From contig NZ_JACOGD010000002.1 in NCBI RefSeq assembly GCF_014284235.1, positions 558,001 to 622,000 on the forward strand: DNA of 64,000 bases. Reading direction: 5' to 3'. The translations under genes and the position numbers were made by a program. The stretch comes from Cognatundibacterium curvum (lineage in GTDB: Bacteria; Pseudomonadota; Gammaproteobacteria; Burkholderiales; Burkholderiaceae_D). Shown here one piece after another: positions 17,596 to 26,814 of this stretch. The notes under the pieces are model-generated. The model was not told where the DNA came from, made no database searches, and saw only the letters and a list, made by a program, of their open reading frames with translations. Positions within the stretch are counted from its first letter, which is position 1, and the number at the start of each line of letters is the position of its first letter.

Positions 17596-18714
17596 ATGGC
17601 GAAGCGTGATTTTTATGAAATTCTCGGCGTGGGCAAAAATGCCTCCGACGAAGAAATCAAAAAGGCTTATCGCAAACTGGCGATGAAATACCATCCGGAC
17701 CGTAATCCGGACAATAAAGTCGCCGAAGACAAATTCAAAGAAGCCAAAGAAGCCTACGAAATGCTGTCCGACAGTCAAAAGCGTGATGCTTATGACCGTT
17801 ATGGTCATGCGGGCGTCGATCCGAATATGGGTGGCGGCGGTGGCGCCGGTGCGGGTGGATTTGCAGATGCATTTGGTGATATTTTTGGTGATATCTTCGG
17901 CGGTGGTCGCCGCAGTGCAGGGCCGCAGGTTTATCGTGGTGCGGATCTGCGCTACAACCTCGAAATCTCGCTGGAGCAGGCTGCGAACGGCTATGAAACC
18001 ACGATACAGGTACCAAGCTGGGATGAGTGCGATACTTGTCACGGTTCCGGTGCTAAACCAGGTACCTCGCCGGTAACCTGTACCACTTGCGGTGGTCATG
18101 GTCAGGTACGTATGCAGCAAGGCTTATTCAGCATACAGCAAGCCTGTCCTAAGTGTCATGGCACTGGCAAGATGATTCCTGATCCTTGCACCACATGCTT
18201 AGGCGTAGGCCGCATCAAGCGTAAGAAAACACTGGAAGTGAAAATACCTGCCGGTATTGATGATGGTATGCGCATCCGTTCTTCCGGCAATGGTGAGCCA
18301 GGTGTTAACGGTGGCCCTCCGGGCGATTTGTATGTGGAAATTCACATCAAGCAGCATCCTGTGTTCCAGCGCGAAGGCGATGACTTGCATTGTGAAATCC
18401 CGATTTCCTTCTCTAAAGCTGCTTTAGGTGGCGAGATTGAAGTGCCTACACTCAGTGGTAAAGCTTCATTCACGGTGCCGGAAGGTACGCAGTCCGGTAA
18501 GACTTTCCGTTTGCGCGGCAAAGGCGTCAAAGGTGTGCGTTCAGGCTATGCGGGAGACTTGTTCTGCCACGTACTGATAGAAACCCCGGTCAAGCTGACT
18601 GAGCGTCAGAAAGATTTGTTGCGTGAGTTTGAGCAACTGACAGTCGAAGGTGGCTCCAAACATAATCCTCAAAGTAATACCTGGATGGATAAAGTCAAAA
18701 AGTTCTTCGAGTAA
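17596..18714 (+). CDS. dnaJ: Hsp40 co-chaperone DnaJ
   Basis: 372-aa type I DnaJ that delivers substrates to DnaK and stimulates its ATPase. Seen: the J domain (residues 1-70) with KYHPDRN containing the HPD tripeptide, and a Gly/Phe-rich linker (about 76-115). Four zinc-binding CxxCxGxG repeats ([32 protein letters not shown]) lie between roughly 145 and 210, followed by the C-terminal peptide-binding domains. It lies 172 bases after dnaK with a palindrome between them, and is followed by a strong terminator. Confidence 0.98.
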   Translation: MAKRDFYEILGVGKNASDEEIKKAYRKLAMKYHPDRNPDNKVAEDKFKEAKEAYEMLSDSQKRDAYDRYGHAGVDPNMGGGGGAGAGGFADAFGDIFGDIFGGGRRSAGPQVYRGADLRYNLEISLEQAANGYETTIQVPSWDECDTCHGSGAKPGTSPVTCTTCGGHGQVRMQQGLFSIQQACPKCHGTGKMIPDPCTTCLGVGRIKRKKTLEVKIPAGIDDGMRIRSSGNGEPGVNGGPPGDLYVEIHIKQHPVFQREGDDLHCEIPISFSKAALGGEIEVPTLSGKASFTVPEGTQSGKTFRLRGKGVKGVRSGYAGDLFCHVLIETPVKLTERQKDLLREFEQLTVEGGSKHNPQSNTWMDKVKKFFE

Positions 18715-18745
18715 GCGACGGACTTGTTTGACGGTACCAGATGAA

Positions 18746-18769
18746 CCCCGCTACACGCGGGGTTTTTTT
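18746..18769 (+). terminator. Intrinsic terminator after dnaJ
   Basis: CCCCGC, a 5-base loop, GCGGGG, then T7. It closes the grpE-dnaK-dnaJ unit. Confidence 0.92.
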
Positions 18770-18971
18770 ACGTCCATCCGTATGATGCAGGAGCCTCAGT
18801 GGGTACATGAAAATGCTGTTCTAGAGCGCTTTTTCCATAAAAAATCTGCATAAAATTTCCGCCTTCAGTTAAGCTAAAGCACCGCGTTAAGCGCGGAAAA
18901 ATAAAGGATATGGCCGCATCGGCAGTACTGATGCTGACCTGATCCAACACAAACTAAACGGAGACAGGAAA

Positions 18972-19580
18972 ATGCTTTGGAATCAAACGAAACAATGGCT
19001 GGCCGGATGCAGTCTGGCACTGGGACTGGTGATGCAGGCGCAGGCAACGGAAGTCGCAGGCGTTAAACTGGATGAAACGATACAGTTGGCCAATACCGAG
19101 TTAAAACTGAACGGCGCCGGCATACGTTACAAAGCGATTTTCAAGGTTTATGTGGCTGGCTTATACCTGAAAGAAAAGAAGACCACTGTGCCCGATGTGC
19201 TGGCTGCACCAGGACCACGCCGTGTAACTATCGTGATGCTGCGTGACCTCAGCAATGAGGATTTTGGCCGTGGCTTCATGCAGGGTATTCAGCAAAATAC
19301 CGATAAGGCTGAGAAAGCGAAACTGACCTCGCAATTCCTGCGTTTCGGTGAATTGTTTGCCTCTGTACCGGAATTGAAAAAAGGCGATGTCATGACCAAT
19401 GACTGGATTCCTGGTGTAGGCACCGTGTTGACCCTGAACGGGAAAAAACTGGGTGAGCCTTATCCTGATCTGGCTTTTTACAATGCCTTACTGCGTATCT
19501 GGTTGGGCGACAGTCCGGTCGACAAAGGCTTGAAAAAAGCCATGCTGGCGGAACCTGACGACCGTAGCAATTATCGTTAA
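18972..19580 (+). CDS. Secreted chalcone-isomerase-like protein
   Basis: A 202-aa protein with a signal peptide (hydrophobic core WLAGCSLALGLVMQAQA, cleavage probably after QAQA near residue 26), then a chalcone-isomerase-like fold. Seen: EVAGVKLDETIQLANTELKLNGAG, FKVYVAGLYLKEKKT, and FMQGIQQNTD. Bacterial members are periplasmic proteins of unknown function. The plant catalytic residues are not evident, so a fatty-acid-like ligand-binding role is only a suggestion from the fold. It stands alone between dnaJ and can. Confidence 0.85.
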   Translation: MLWNQTKQWLAGCSLALGLVMQAQATEVAGVKLDETIQLANTELKLNGAGIRYKAIFKVYVAGLYLKEKKTTVPDVLAAPGPRRVTIVMLRDLSNEDFGRGFMQGIQQNTDKAEKAKLTSQFLRFGELFASVPELKKGDVMTNDWIPGVGTVLTLNGKKLGEPYPDLAFYNALLRIWLGDSPVDKGLKKAMLAEPDDRSNYR

Positions 19581-19645
19581 TCGCAGTTTGTCGTTCTGGT
19601 CTGAGGCATCTCGCGCAGACGATAAGCATCATTTAACGGAAGATC

Positions 19646-19678
19646 ACAGCGTATCGGGAGTTTCTCCCCATACGCTGT
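19646..19678. other. Strong perfect-looking hairpin between chalcone-isomerase-like gene and can
   Basis: ACAGCGTAT and ATACGCTGT flank GGGAG-TTT-CTCCC, giving a 14-bp stem broken by one C-C mismatch and a 3-base loop. No immediate T-run follows, although a T5 lies about 13 bases on. It probably ends or stabilises the upstream transcript. Confidence 0.5.
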
Positions 19679-19744
19679 TCGTGCTCAAGCTTTTTGTACT
19701 GTAAACAGTTAGAATCACGCCTGTTTCGATCAATGGGCCAGATG

Positions 19745-20410
19745 ATGACAGTGCAAAACAGCAAAAAATTGACCCCTGAGCAGCTATTTGATAATAACCG
19801 CGCATGGGCACAGTCCATACGTAGTAAAGATGCCGATTTTTTCAAAAAACTCGCTGCCCAGCAAAACCCTGAATACCTGTGGATAGGCTGCTCTGATAGC
19901 CGTGTCCCTGCCAATGAATTACTGGGCTTATTGCCAGGTGAGTTATTTGTCCACCGTAACATCGCCAATGTGGTAGTGCATTCTGATCTGAATTGCCTCT
20001 CTGTTTTGCAATTTGCCGTCGATGTGCTGGGCGTGAAACACATTATCGTCTGCGGCCACTATGGCTGCTCCGGTGTGCATGCCGCAATGACGCGTGGCCG
20101 CGTCGGTCTGGCTGACAACTGGCTGCGCCATGTACAGGACGTGCATCAGAAACATGAGCGCTATCTGGGTGAGACCTTGTCGCTGCGGCAGCGCGCTGAC
20201 CGTTTGTGCGAACTGAATGTGATAGAACAAGTGGTCAATGTCTGTCAGACCACCGTGATTCAGGATGCCTGGCAACGCGGTCAGGAAGTCACGGTACACG
20301 GCTGGGTATATGGCTTACAGGATGGCTTACTCAATGAACTGGGGATGACCATAGACTCTCAGGATGTGTTGGCAAAACACGTTGAAGCCAGTCTGGCCCG
20401 CTACCAATAA
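19745..20410 (+). CDS. can: Beta-class carbonic anhydrase
   Basis: Zinc enzyme interconverting CO2 and bicarbonate, 221 aa from the chosen start. ATGs at 19733, 19742 and 19745 are all in frame; the last gives MTVQNSKKLTPEQLFDNN, matching where the family begins, though no start has a strong Shine-Dalgarno sequence. Seen: WIGCSDSRVPANE (zinc Cys and the Asp-Arg dyad), HRNIANVV, and CGHYGCSGVHAA (zinc His and Cys). It is followed by an intrinsic terminator. Confidence 0.95.
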   Translation: MTVQNSKKLTPEQLFDNNRAWAQSIRSKDADFFKKLAAQQNPEYLWIGCSDSRVPANELLGLLPGELFVHRNIANVVVHSDLNCLSVLQFAVDVLGVKHIIVCGHYGCSGVHAAMTRGRVGLADNWLRHVQDVHQKHERYLGETLSLRQRADRLCELNVIEQVVNVCQTTVIQDAWQRGQEVTVHGWVYGLQDGLLNELGMTIDSQDVLAKHVEASLARYQ

Positions 20411-20420
20411 TTTCTGCATC

Positions 20421-20445
20421 AAAGCCGCACGCCGCGGCTTTTTTT
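20421..20445 (+). terminator. Intrinsic terminator after can
   Basis: AAAGCCGC, a 5-base loop, GCGGCTTT continuing into T7. Confidence 0.9.
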
Positions 20446-20558
20446 ACGTACCAGACCTGTCGCGCCAGCAGGCATTTGAGTGCTGCCCAGCAACTTCACA
20501 CAAATCATGGCATGATCGCGCTCATTCATTCTGATGCACGAGCGAGCTGAATCTAACC

Positions 20559-20708
20559 ATGAAAATGCGAAAAAAATCTGATCTGCCGGTACGCCATTGT
20601 GTACAGTGTGGCTTGCCTTTTCAGTGGCGTAAAAAATGGGAAAAGGTGTGGGATGAAGTGAAATACTGTTCCGACCGTTGCCGTCGTCAGCCGAAAGCAC
20701 CGATATGA
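20559..20708 (+). CDS. DUF2256 microprotein
   Basis: A 49-aa protein. Seen: [16 protein letters not shown] and [12 protein letters not shown], i.e. two CxxC-type pairs (C..C and C...C) that could bind zinc, with a conserved Trp/Lys-rich middle. This is the DUF2256 pattern. Its stop overlaps the photolyase start as ATGA, so the two are translationally coupled. The family is of unknown function but regularly sits next to PhrB-type photolyases, which suggests a role linked to that enzyme. Confidence 0.88.
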   Translation: MKMRKKSDLPVRHCVQCGLPFQWRKKWEKVWDEVKYCSDRCRRQPKAPI

Positions 20709-22237
20709 AAACCCGCAGTCTTCGCCTGATTTTGGGGGATCAGCTCAACCCTCAGCATTCCTGGTTTCAGCAGGTCAGTGATGAACACGTCTATGTGATG
20801 CTGGAAATGCGGCAGGAGACCGATTATGTGCTGCACCACGCACAGAAAATCATCGCAATCTTTGCTGCCATGCGTGCGTTTGCGCGCAGCCTGCAACAAG
20901 CAGGTCACCGTGTCCATTATCAAACCATACAAGATGCCGGTCCGGCGCTTAGCCTGCCCATGCTGCTGGACCAGTTATTGCTGCATTATCAGTGCACAGA
21001 GCTGCGCTACCAGGAGCCCGACGAATACCGGCTGGACCAGCAATTAGCCACTTATCAGCCTGCAGCGGGCATACGCAAATACGGCGTCAGCAGCGAACAT
21101 TTTTTCACCATGCGCCACGAAGTCGCAGCGCAGTTCAAAGGCAAATCACGCTGGCTGATGGAGCATTTCTATCGCGCGATGCGGGTACGTCACCAGATAC
21201 TGATGGAGCAGGACCAGCCTGCCGGTGGTCAGTGGAATTATGATGCCGATAATCGCGCAGCCTGGTCTGGTCTGCCGTGGGAACCGGCTGATCAGCGGCC
21301 GGTATATGACCACAGTCAGCTGTGGCAAGACATACAGGCAGCCGGTGTTGCCAGTTTTGGCGAGCCGCAGGCCGCACAGTTCCGCTGGCCGCTGGACAGG
21401 ACAGAAGCGCTGCAGCAGTTACAGGTTTTTGTGAGCACGGCGCTGCCGCATTTCGGCTCTTATCAGGATGCGATGAGTCACCGTGCCTGGCGGCTGTTCC
21501 ATTCGCTGCTGTCTTTCGCCTTAAATACCAAGATGTTGAATCCGGCTGAGGTGGTGCAGGCGGTTGAGCAGGAGTGGCGTGCAGCACGCATACCACTGCA
21601 TACGGCAGAAGGTTTTATCCGCCAGATCCTCGGTTGGCGCGAGTATGTGCGTGGTGTGTACTGGGCCAGAATGCCCGACTATGTGGAACAGAATCACTTT
21701 AACCATCAACAGCCTTTACCCGCCTGGTTCTGGACCGGACAAACACGCATGCATTGCGTCGCAAGTGCGATTGGACAGTCGTTGGAACATGCGTATGCGC
21801 ACCACATACAGCGCCTGATGGTGATAGGGAATTTCGCCTTGCTGGCGGGTTTGCAGCCGCAGGCTGTACATCAGTGGTATCTGGGGATATACATCGATGC
21901 ATTTGAGTGGGTCGAGTTACCAAATACGTTGGGCATGAGTCAGTATGCGGATGGTGGTTTTCTGGCGACTAAGCCCTATGTCTCGACTGCCACCTACATC
22001 GATAAAATGGGTGATTACTGCAAGGGCTGTTATTACGATAAAAAGCAAAAAACCGGTGAGCGCGCCTGTCCCTTTAATGCCTTGTACTGGGATTTTTTTG
22101 CGCGTAATGCAGAACAGTTGTCACGCAATCCGCGTATCGGCATGGTGTATCCGCAATGGCGCAAAATGAGCCCGGAGATCCAGGCCGCTTACCAGCAGCA
22201 GGCGCAGCTGATACGGGACAATCTCGACAGCCTGTAA
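20705..22237 (+). CDS. Iron-sulfur bacterial cryptochrome/photolyase (PhrB type, (6-4) photolyase-related)
   Basis: A 510-aa flavoprotein of the FeS-BCP clade, which repairs UV (6-4) lesions with light. The start is the ATG giving [21 protein letters not shown], coupled to the DUF2256 stop. Seen: the LGDQLN N-terminal photolyase-related signature, [11 protein letters not shown], and four cysteines at C351, C439, C442 and C455 (MHC; YCKGC; ERACPFN). Their spacing (88, 3, 13) equals that remembered for the [4Fe-4S] ligands of Agrobacterium PhrB, so the cluster is predicted to be present. FAD and a lumazine-type antenna are family knowledge. Repair rather than pure signalling is inferred. Confidence 0.93.
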   Translation: MKTRSLRLILGDQLNPQHSWFQQVSDEHVYVMLEMRQETDYVLHHAQKIIAIFAAMRAFARSLQQAGHRVHYQTIQDAGPALSLPMLLDQLLLHYQCTELRYQEPDEYRLDQQLATYQPAAGIRKYGVSSEHFFTMRHEVAAQFKGKSRWLMEHFYRAMRVRHQILMEQDQPAGGQWNYDADNRAAWSGLPWEPADQRPVYDHSQLWQDIQAAGVASFGEPQAAQFRWPLDRTEALQQLQVFVSTALPHFGSYQDAMSHRAWRLFHSLLSFALNTKMLNPAEVVQAVEQEWRAARIPLHTAEGFIRQILGWREYVRGVYWARMPDYVEQNHFNHQQPLPAWFWTGQTRMHCVASAIGQSLEHAYAHHIQRLMVIGNFALLAGLQPQAVHQWYLGIYIDAFEWVELPNTLGMSQYADGGFLATKPYVSTATYIDKMGDYCKGCYYDKKQKTGERACPFNALYWDFFARNAEQLSRNPRIGMVYPQWRKMSPEIQAAYQQQAQLIRDNLDSL

Positions 22238-22262
22238 GGCCAGCGACAAGCAATATTAATAG

Positions 22263-22367
22263 TAGGACTTACGCAAAATTGTCCCGGCAAGGCATGGCGA
22301 CGCAGGCAGTACGCATAAGTACGACAAGGAGTCATAACGCCGCTGGGGCGGTTTTGCATAAGTCCTA
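22263..22367. repeat. 105-base palindromic repeat element
   Basis: Its ends, 22263-22278 and 22352-22367, are 16-base inverted repeats (TAGGACTTACGCAAAA and its complement with one C-A mismatch). The interior keeps imperfect pairing (GTCCCGGC against GCTGGGGC) around a centre with GTAC repeated. It has no open frame of its own and sits between the photolyase and the TIGR02450 gene. A decayed half copy lies at 14565. It behaves like a REP/MITE-type dispersed element; which mobile family it belongs to is unknown. Confidence 0.65.
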
Positions 22368-22453
22368 AATAGACTGAATACTGATGCGCCTGCTGGCAGC
22401 AAAATGCCTGCAAACCCAGGCGTACTGCGGACTTGATAAAAAAGGAGAGCGCG

Positions 22454-22672
22454 ATGCAAAGCAGAGCGATCAGGAAGTTATTGCATTCTAAGTGGACAGC
22501 GCAGCAAGTGGTGGACAAGCAAAAGCATTTCATCGTGACGAAGCTGATAGAGCCGCAATGTCCGGATGCACCGGTCAGCGAAGTGGAGATAGAAGCGGTG
22601 ATGACTAAGCGCTCGCGCATAATCCCGTGGCGCGAACTGGACAATCCTTTGCAATGGAAAAGAGGCTGGTGA
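22454..22672 (+). CDS. TIGR02450-family small protein
   Basis: A 72-aa basic protein. The start ATG (MQSRAIRKLLHSKWTAQQ) follows AAAGGAGAGCG, a textbook ribosome-binding site; an upstream in-frame ATG would overlap that site. Seen: SKWTA, KQKHFIVTKL, and TKRSRIIPWRELDNPLQWKRGW in pieces, with conserved tryptophans, as in the Trp-containing TIGR02450 family. The function is unknown. Its stop overlaps the SDR start by one base (TGATG). The family is often found with FeS-type photolyase genes. Confidence 0.8.
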   Translation: MQSRAIRKLLHSKWTAQQVVDKQKHFIVTKLIEPQCPDAPVSEVEIEAVMTKRSRIIPWRELDNPLQWKRGW

Positions 22673-23382
22673 TGGATCAACACATACTGAAGAGTTTTCC
22701 CACCGGTTACCGTGTGCTGATACTAGGCGCATCCGGTGGCATAGGCGCTGCATTTGCCGATCAGCTCAGCGCACAGCCTGCTTGTGGCGCGGTGCATGTG
22801 CTACACCGGCACAGTGAGCCTGCCTTAGACTTTGCTGATGAAGCCAGTATCGCTGCGGCAGCAGCCAGCATGCGCGCGCATGGCCCCTTTCATCTGATCA
22901 TCAATGCGGCCGGTCTGCTGCACAGTCCTGACTTCATGCCTGAGAAAAAACTCAGCGATCTGCATTATGCGCAATTAATGGCGACCTTTCAGGTGAACAC
23001 CTTTGGGCCAGCGCTGGTGCTACGCCACTTTTCCGGCTTGCTCGATACCCAGCGTGCGGTGCTGGTGATGTTATCGGCCAAGGTCGGCAGCATAGAAGAT
23101 AACCGGCTCGGTGGCTGGTACAGCTATCGCGCCTCCAAAGCTGCGCTGAATATGCTGATCAAGACTGCTGCGATAGAACTCAAACGCAGCCAGCCTGCGA
23201 CGGTGTTACTGGCCATGCATCCGGGTACGGTGACGACCCGTTTGTCGCTACCTTTCCGTGGTGGGAGTGCGGCCCGGCCAGCAACGCAGGCGGCGCAGGA
23301 AATGCTGGCGGTGATCGATCAGAAAATGCCAGCCGACAGTGGCAGCTTCGTCACTTACAGTAACGAGAATTTACCCTGGTAG
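22672..23382 (+). CDS. Short-chain dehydrogenase/reductase
   Basis: A 236-aa classical SDR. The chosen ATG gives MDQHILKSFPTGYRVLILGASGG and overlaps the preceding stop. Seen: LILGASGGIGAAFADQL (cofactor loop), INAAGLLH (NAG-like motif), VMLSAKVGS (catalytic Ser) and YSYRASKAALNML (YxxxK). The closest remembered relatives are CsgA/C-factor-like SDRs. The substrate is unknown; its place at the end of the photolyase set suggests a redox or cofactor role there, which is inference. It converges with kdpE with a 1-base gap. Confidence 0.85.
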   Translation: MDQHILKSFPTGYRVLILGASGGIGAAFADQLSAQPACGAVHVLHRHSEPALDFADEASIAAAAASMRAHGPFHLIINAAGLLHSPDFMPEKKLSDLHYAQLMATFQVNTFGPALVLRHFSGLLDTQRAVLVMLSAKVGSIEDNRLGGWYSYRASKAALNMLIKTAAIELKRSQPATVLLAMHPGTVTTRLSLPFRGGSAARPATQAAQEMLAVIDQKMPADSGSFVTYSNENLPW

Positions 23383-23383
23383 T

Positions 23384-24079
23384 TTATTGCGTCACCAGCC
23401 GGTAACCAACGCCGGTTTCAGTCAGAAAGTAGCGCGGTTGAGCGGGTTCGGCTTCCAGCTTCTGGCGTAAGTTGGCCATGTAAATACGCAGATAATGGCT
23501 GCTTTCTGCATGGCCGGGGCCCCATACTTCTTTCAGTAATTGCTGATGCGTGAGTACCTTACCTGCATTCCTGGCCAGTACCGATAACAGGCGATACTCT
23601 ATCGGACTCAGATGCACTGCAAGGCCAGCCCGGCTTACGGTGCGCAAGGCAAAGTCGATACTGACATCACCGAATTCAAACCGTGCTTCCTGTTGCGCAT
23701 TAGCGGGCTGACGCCGCCGTAAATGCGCCCGTATGCGTGCAATCAGTTCGGCTGCACCAAATGGCTTACTCAGATAATCATCGGCACCGGCATCCAGTGC
23801 CGCTACCTTTTCGTGTTCCTGCGTGCGCGCTGACAGGACGATCACAGGGACTTCACTCCAGCTGCGGATATCGCGTATCACATCCAGCCCATTCATGTCG
23901 GGCAGCCCCAGATCGACGATCAGCAAATCCGGTTTGCGGGTAGCACAACTGATCAATCCCTGCTTACCGGTTTCACTCTCAAATACGGTCATGCCCTCAG
24001 CCTCAAGCGCGGTGCTGAGAAAGCGTCGTATCTGTTTTTCATCCTCAATCAGGACGATATGAATTTTTGCGTCACTCAT
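23384..24079 (-). CDS. kdpE: Potassium-responsive response regulator KdpE
   Basis: OmpR-family regulator, 231 aa. Receiver domain with phosphoacceptor Asp56 (IVDLGLPD), VLSARTQEHEKVAALDAGADDYLSKPF in pieces, and a C-terminal winged helix (LSPIEYRLLSVLARNAGKV; YLRIYMANLRQKLE). It overlaps kdpD by ATGA, so sensor and regulator are co-translated. It should activate the kdp promoter at low potassium through the box at 31694-31710. Confidence 0.96.
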   Translation of the reverse strand: MSDAKIHIVLIEDEKQIRRFLSTALEAEGMTVFESETGKQGLISCATRKPDLLIVDLGLPDMNGLDVIRDIRSWSEVPVIVLSARTQEHEKVAALDAGADDYLSKPFGAAELIARIRAHLRRRQPANAQQEARFEFGDVSIDFALRTVSRAGLAVHLSPIEYRLLSVLARNAGKVLTHQQLLKEVWGPGHAESSHYLRIYMANLRQKLEAEPAQPRYFLTETGVGYRLVTQ

Positions 24080-26802
24080 TCCAGTTCATCTTCTATCATC
24101 GGTGGCAGTGGCGGCGCATTTCCCAGTGGCAGAGAAACCGTGAATTGCGCGCCACCATCTGGCCGGTTGGACGCGACGATTTTTCCGCTATGCGCGAGCA
24201 CAATACTCTCGCAAATCGCCAGCCCCAGCCCTACACCAGGGCTGGCCGCTTCCAGTTCGCCACGGGTAAATTTTTCAAAAATATTGACGCCTGCCGGCAA
24301 TCCGGGACCATCGTCCAGTACACTCAGATGCACAAATTCTGTATCTGCCTGCGCAGTGATCTGAATTTGAGTGCGGCCATATTTTGCCGCGTTTTCTAAC
24401 AGATTGCACAGTACACGCTCCATCAGCACCGCGTCAAAGTACAGCAACGGTAAGTCCGCCGGTATCGCGGTTTTGAGACCATGGCCTTGCAAGCTGTGCT
24501 GACAGGCGCGCAGTGCGCTGCCGACCACTTCTTCCAAAGGTTGCCATTGCTGGTTCAGCGTGACTTTACCCGATTGCAGCCGCGCCATGTCCAGCAAATT
24601 GACCACCAGTCCGCTCATGCGCAGCGCTTCATCATGGATAGCCAGACTCAGTTCAGCCCGTTTAGGCGGCGCTAAATCAGCTTGCTCATTCAGCGTGCTG
24701 GCCAGACCCACAATGGCCGTCAGCGGGGTGCGCAGGTCATGTGAGATCGCAGATAACAAGGCATTGCGCATGCGTTCTGCTTCCATGCTGATTAAGGCAT
24801 CCTGCGCCACATCGACATAATGCACGCGCTCCAGCGCCAGCGCTATTTGCGCGGCAAAGGTATCGAGTAACTGTTGCTGCTCAGGCTGGAAAATCTGTCG
24901 CGTATCCTTAGGTGCGATCGCCAGCACACCGCGCGTGCGCATTGGTGCGCGCAGAGGCAAATACAAGACAGCATTCGAGGGCAGGGTCTGGGTGCCCAGA
25001 CCTGCGCTTTGATGATGATCGTAGACCCACTGTGCAACGCTGGTATCGAGTGTACTGAGCAGCATAGCCTGCATAGGATCTGGCTGAGCAGTTTCTGCCA
25101 GTGGCTGGCGGATTTTGTCATGACTATCCGGCAGCAGGATGGCGACTCTGGCCTGGAATACCGGTGCCAGATGGTTGACGCCGATTTCGATAATCTGTTC
25201 CACCATCAGGGCACCGGACAAGGCTTTGCTCATGGTGTACAGCGCATCGGCACGGCGTTCCCGGTACAGCGCAACCTGGGCCTGAAAGCGCAGATTGGTC
25301 ATCAGTTTGCTAATGGTCAGTGATACGGCCAGCATGATGACGAAGGTGAACAGATACTGACTGTCGCTGACGCTAAAGGAAAAACGCGGTGGCACAAAAA
25401 AATAATCAAAGCTGGCGACACTTAAGAAAGAGGCGAGTATCGATGCACCACGCCGAAATTGTATCGCGACAAAAACCACTGCCAACAAATACAGCATCAC
25501 GACATTCGCCAGATCAAATACCTGAGTCAGCCCGGCACTTAGCAGGGTTGCCGCCAGGCAGATAACTATCGTCCAAAGATAATCAGATAGCGGTGTGCGT
25601 TGCTCTTGTTCGAGATCGATATGATTGCTCTCAGTATGACGTTCGCTGTCTTGCACGCTAAGGTCATGGCCGACCATCACCACATCAATATCGGTGCTGC
25701 GGCTGGCCAGTTCATCTGCCAGGCTGGTGCGCAGCAGGCGGGTCCAGGCCGGACGTAATGATTTGCCTATCACCAGTTTCGATGCATTACGGCTGCGCGC
25801 ATAGCTGAGCAGCAGGCTTGCCAGATTGTCCCCTGCCAGTGTGGTGGTTTCAGCACCCAGTTCCTGCGCCAGTTTCAGCGCCTTCAATATCGCATCTTGT
25901 TGTCCCGCCTTGCGTTTAGCCAGTTTCGGCGTTTCCACATAGACGGCGATCCAGTCGGCACGCAGGCTGGCCGCCAGTCGTGCTGCACCTCGTACCAGCT
26001 TGCTGGCGCTGGCATCTGGCCCGATACAGACCAGCAGCCTTTCTTTCGCTTGCCAGACTTGATGGATGGCCTGATCGGCGCGGTAATCGCGCATCTGCAC
26101 ATCAACCTGATCGGCAGTGCGGCGCAGTGCCAGCTCGCGTAAAGCGATCAGATTCCCTTTACGGAAAAAGTTTTTAGCAGCACGCTGCGCCTGATGTTCA
26201 AGATAGACTTTGCCTTCCTTTAAACGGCGCAGCAATTCATCCGGCGGTAAATCGACCAGCGTGATTTCATCGGCCAGATCAAAAATTTTATCAGGTACGG
26301 TTTCCCACACCCGGATGCCGGTGATCTGTCCCACCACATCATTCAGCGTCTCCAGATGCTGTACATTGACAGTGGTGTACACATCGATCCCAGCCGCAAG
26401 TAATTCTTCCACATCTTGCCAGCGCTTGGCATGGCGCGAGCCTGCCACATTGGAATGCGCCAGTTCATCGACCAGTAATAAGCCGGGACGACGCAGCAGT
26501 GCTGCATCGAGGTCAAACTCTGACAAAGTCCTGTCTTTATAATGGATTTGCTGTGCTGGCAGGATGTCGATCCCTTGCGCAATCTGGATGGTATCCTGCC
26601 TGCCATGGGTTTCAACGATGCCGATCACGACATCGACCCCTTTTTGTTTTTGCAGATGCGCCGCATTCAGCATCGCATAGGTCTTACCCACCCCGGCACA
26701 GGCGCCAAAAAAAATCTTTAAGTATCCGCGCTGCTGTTTTGCGTCTTCACGCTGTATCTTGTCCAGCAAGGCATCCGGGTCGGGGCGGTAATCGTTCATC
26801 AT
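24076..26802 (-). CDS. kdpD: Potassium/turgor sensor histidine kinase KdpD
   Basis: 908 aa. Domains in order: N-terminal KdpD domain with Walker A GACAGVGKT (33-41) and DELAHSNVAGSRHAKRW near 132, a universal-stress-like domain (about 255-380), four membrane helices (about 405-505), a GAF region (about 530-660), HisKA with His688 in SAISHDLRTPLT, and HATPase with NLLENAAKYG and GVGLGLAICESIV. All domains are present and intact. It begins 12 bases after kdpC. It controls KdpE phosphorylation in response to low potassium or osmotic upshift. Confidence 0.97.
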   Translation of the reverse strand: MMNDYRPDPDALLDKIQREDAKQQRGYLKIFFGACAGVGKTYAMLNAAHLQKQKGVDVVIGIVETHGRQDTIQIAQGIDILPAQQIHYKDRTLSEFDLDAALLRRPGLLLVDELAHSNVAGSRHAKRWQDVEELLAAGIDVYTTVNVQHLETLNDVVGQITGIRVWETVPDKIFDLADEITLVDLPPDELLRRLKEGKVYLEHQAQRAAKNFFRKGNLIALRELALRRTADQVDVQMRDYRADQAIHQVWQAKERLLVCIGPDASASKLVRGAARLAASLRADWIAVYVETPKLAKRKAGQQDAILKALKLAQELGAETTTLAGDNLASLLLSYARSRNASKLVIGKSLRPAWTRLLRTSLADELASRSTDIDVVMVGHDLSVQDSERHTESNHIDLEQEQRTPLSDYLWTIVICLAATLLSAGLTQVFDLANVVMLYLLAVVFVAIQFRRGASILASFLSVASFDYFFVPPRFSFSVSDSQYLFTFVIMLAVSLTISKLMTNLRFQAQVALYRERRADALYTMSKALSGALMVEQIIEIGVNHLAPVFQARVAILLPDSHDKIRQPLAETAQPDPMQAMLLSTLDTSVAQWVYDHHQSAGLGTQTLPSNAVLYLPLRAPMRTRGVLAIAPKDTRQIFQPEQQQLLDTFAAQIALALERVHYVDVAQDALISMEAERMRNALLSAISHDLRTPLTAIVGLASTLNEQADLAPPKRAELSLAIHDEALRMSGLVVNLLDMARLQSGKVTLNQQWQPLEEVVGSALRACQHSLQGHGLKTAIPADLPLLYFDAVLMERVLCNLLENAAKYGRTQIQITAQADTEFVHLSVLDDGPGLPAGVNIFEKFTRGELEAASPGVGLGLAICESIVLAHSGKIVASNRPDGGAQFTVSLPLGNAPPLPPMIEDELE

Positions 26803-26814
26803 TTACTTCAACAT

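Noticed and set aside
18882-18896. CCGCG-TTAAG-CGCGG hairpin before the chalcone-isomerase-like gene
   Set aside because: Only 5 bp, followed by A-rich sequence; may be chance.
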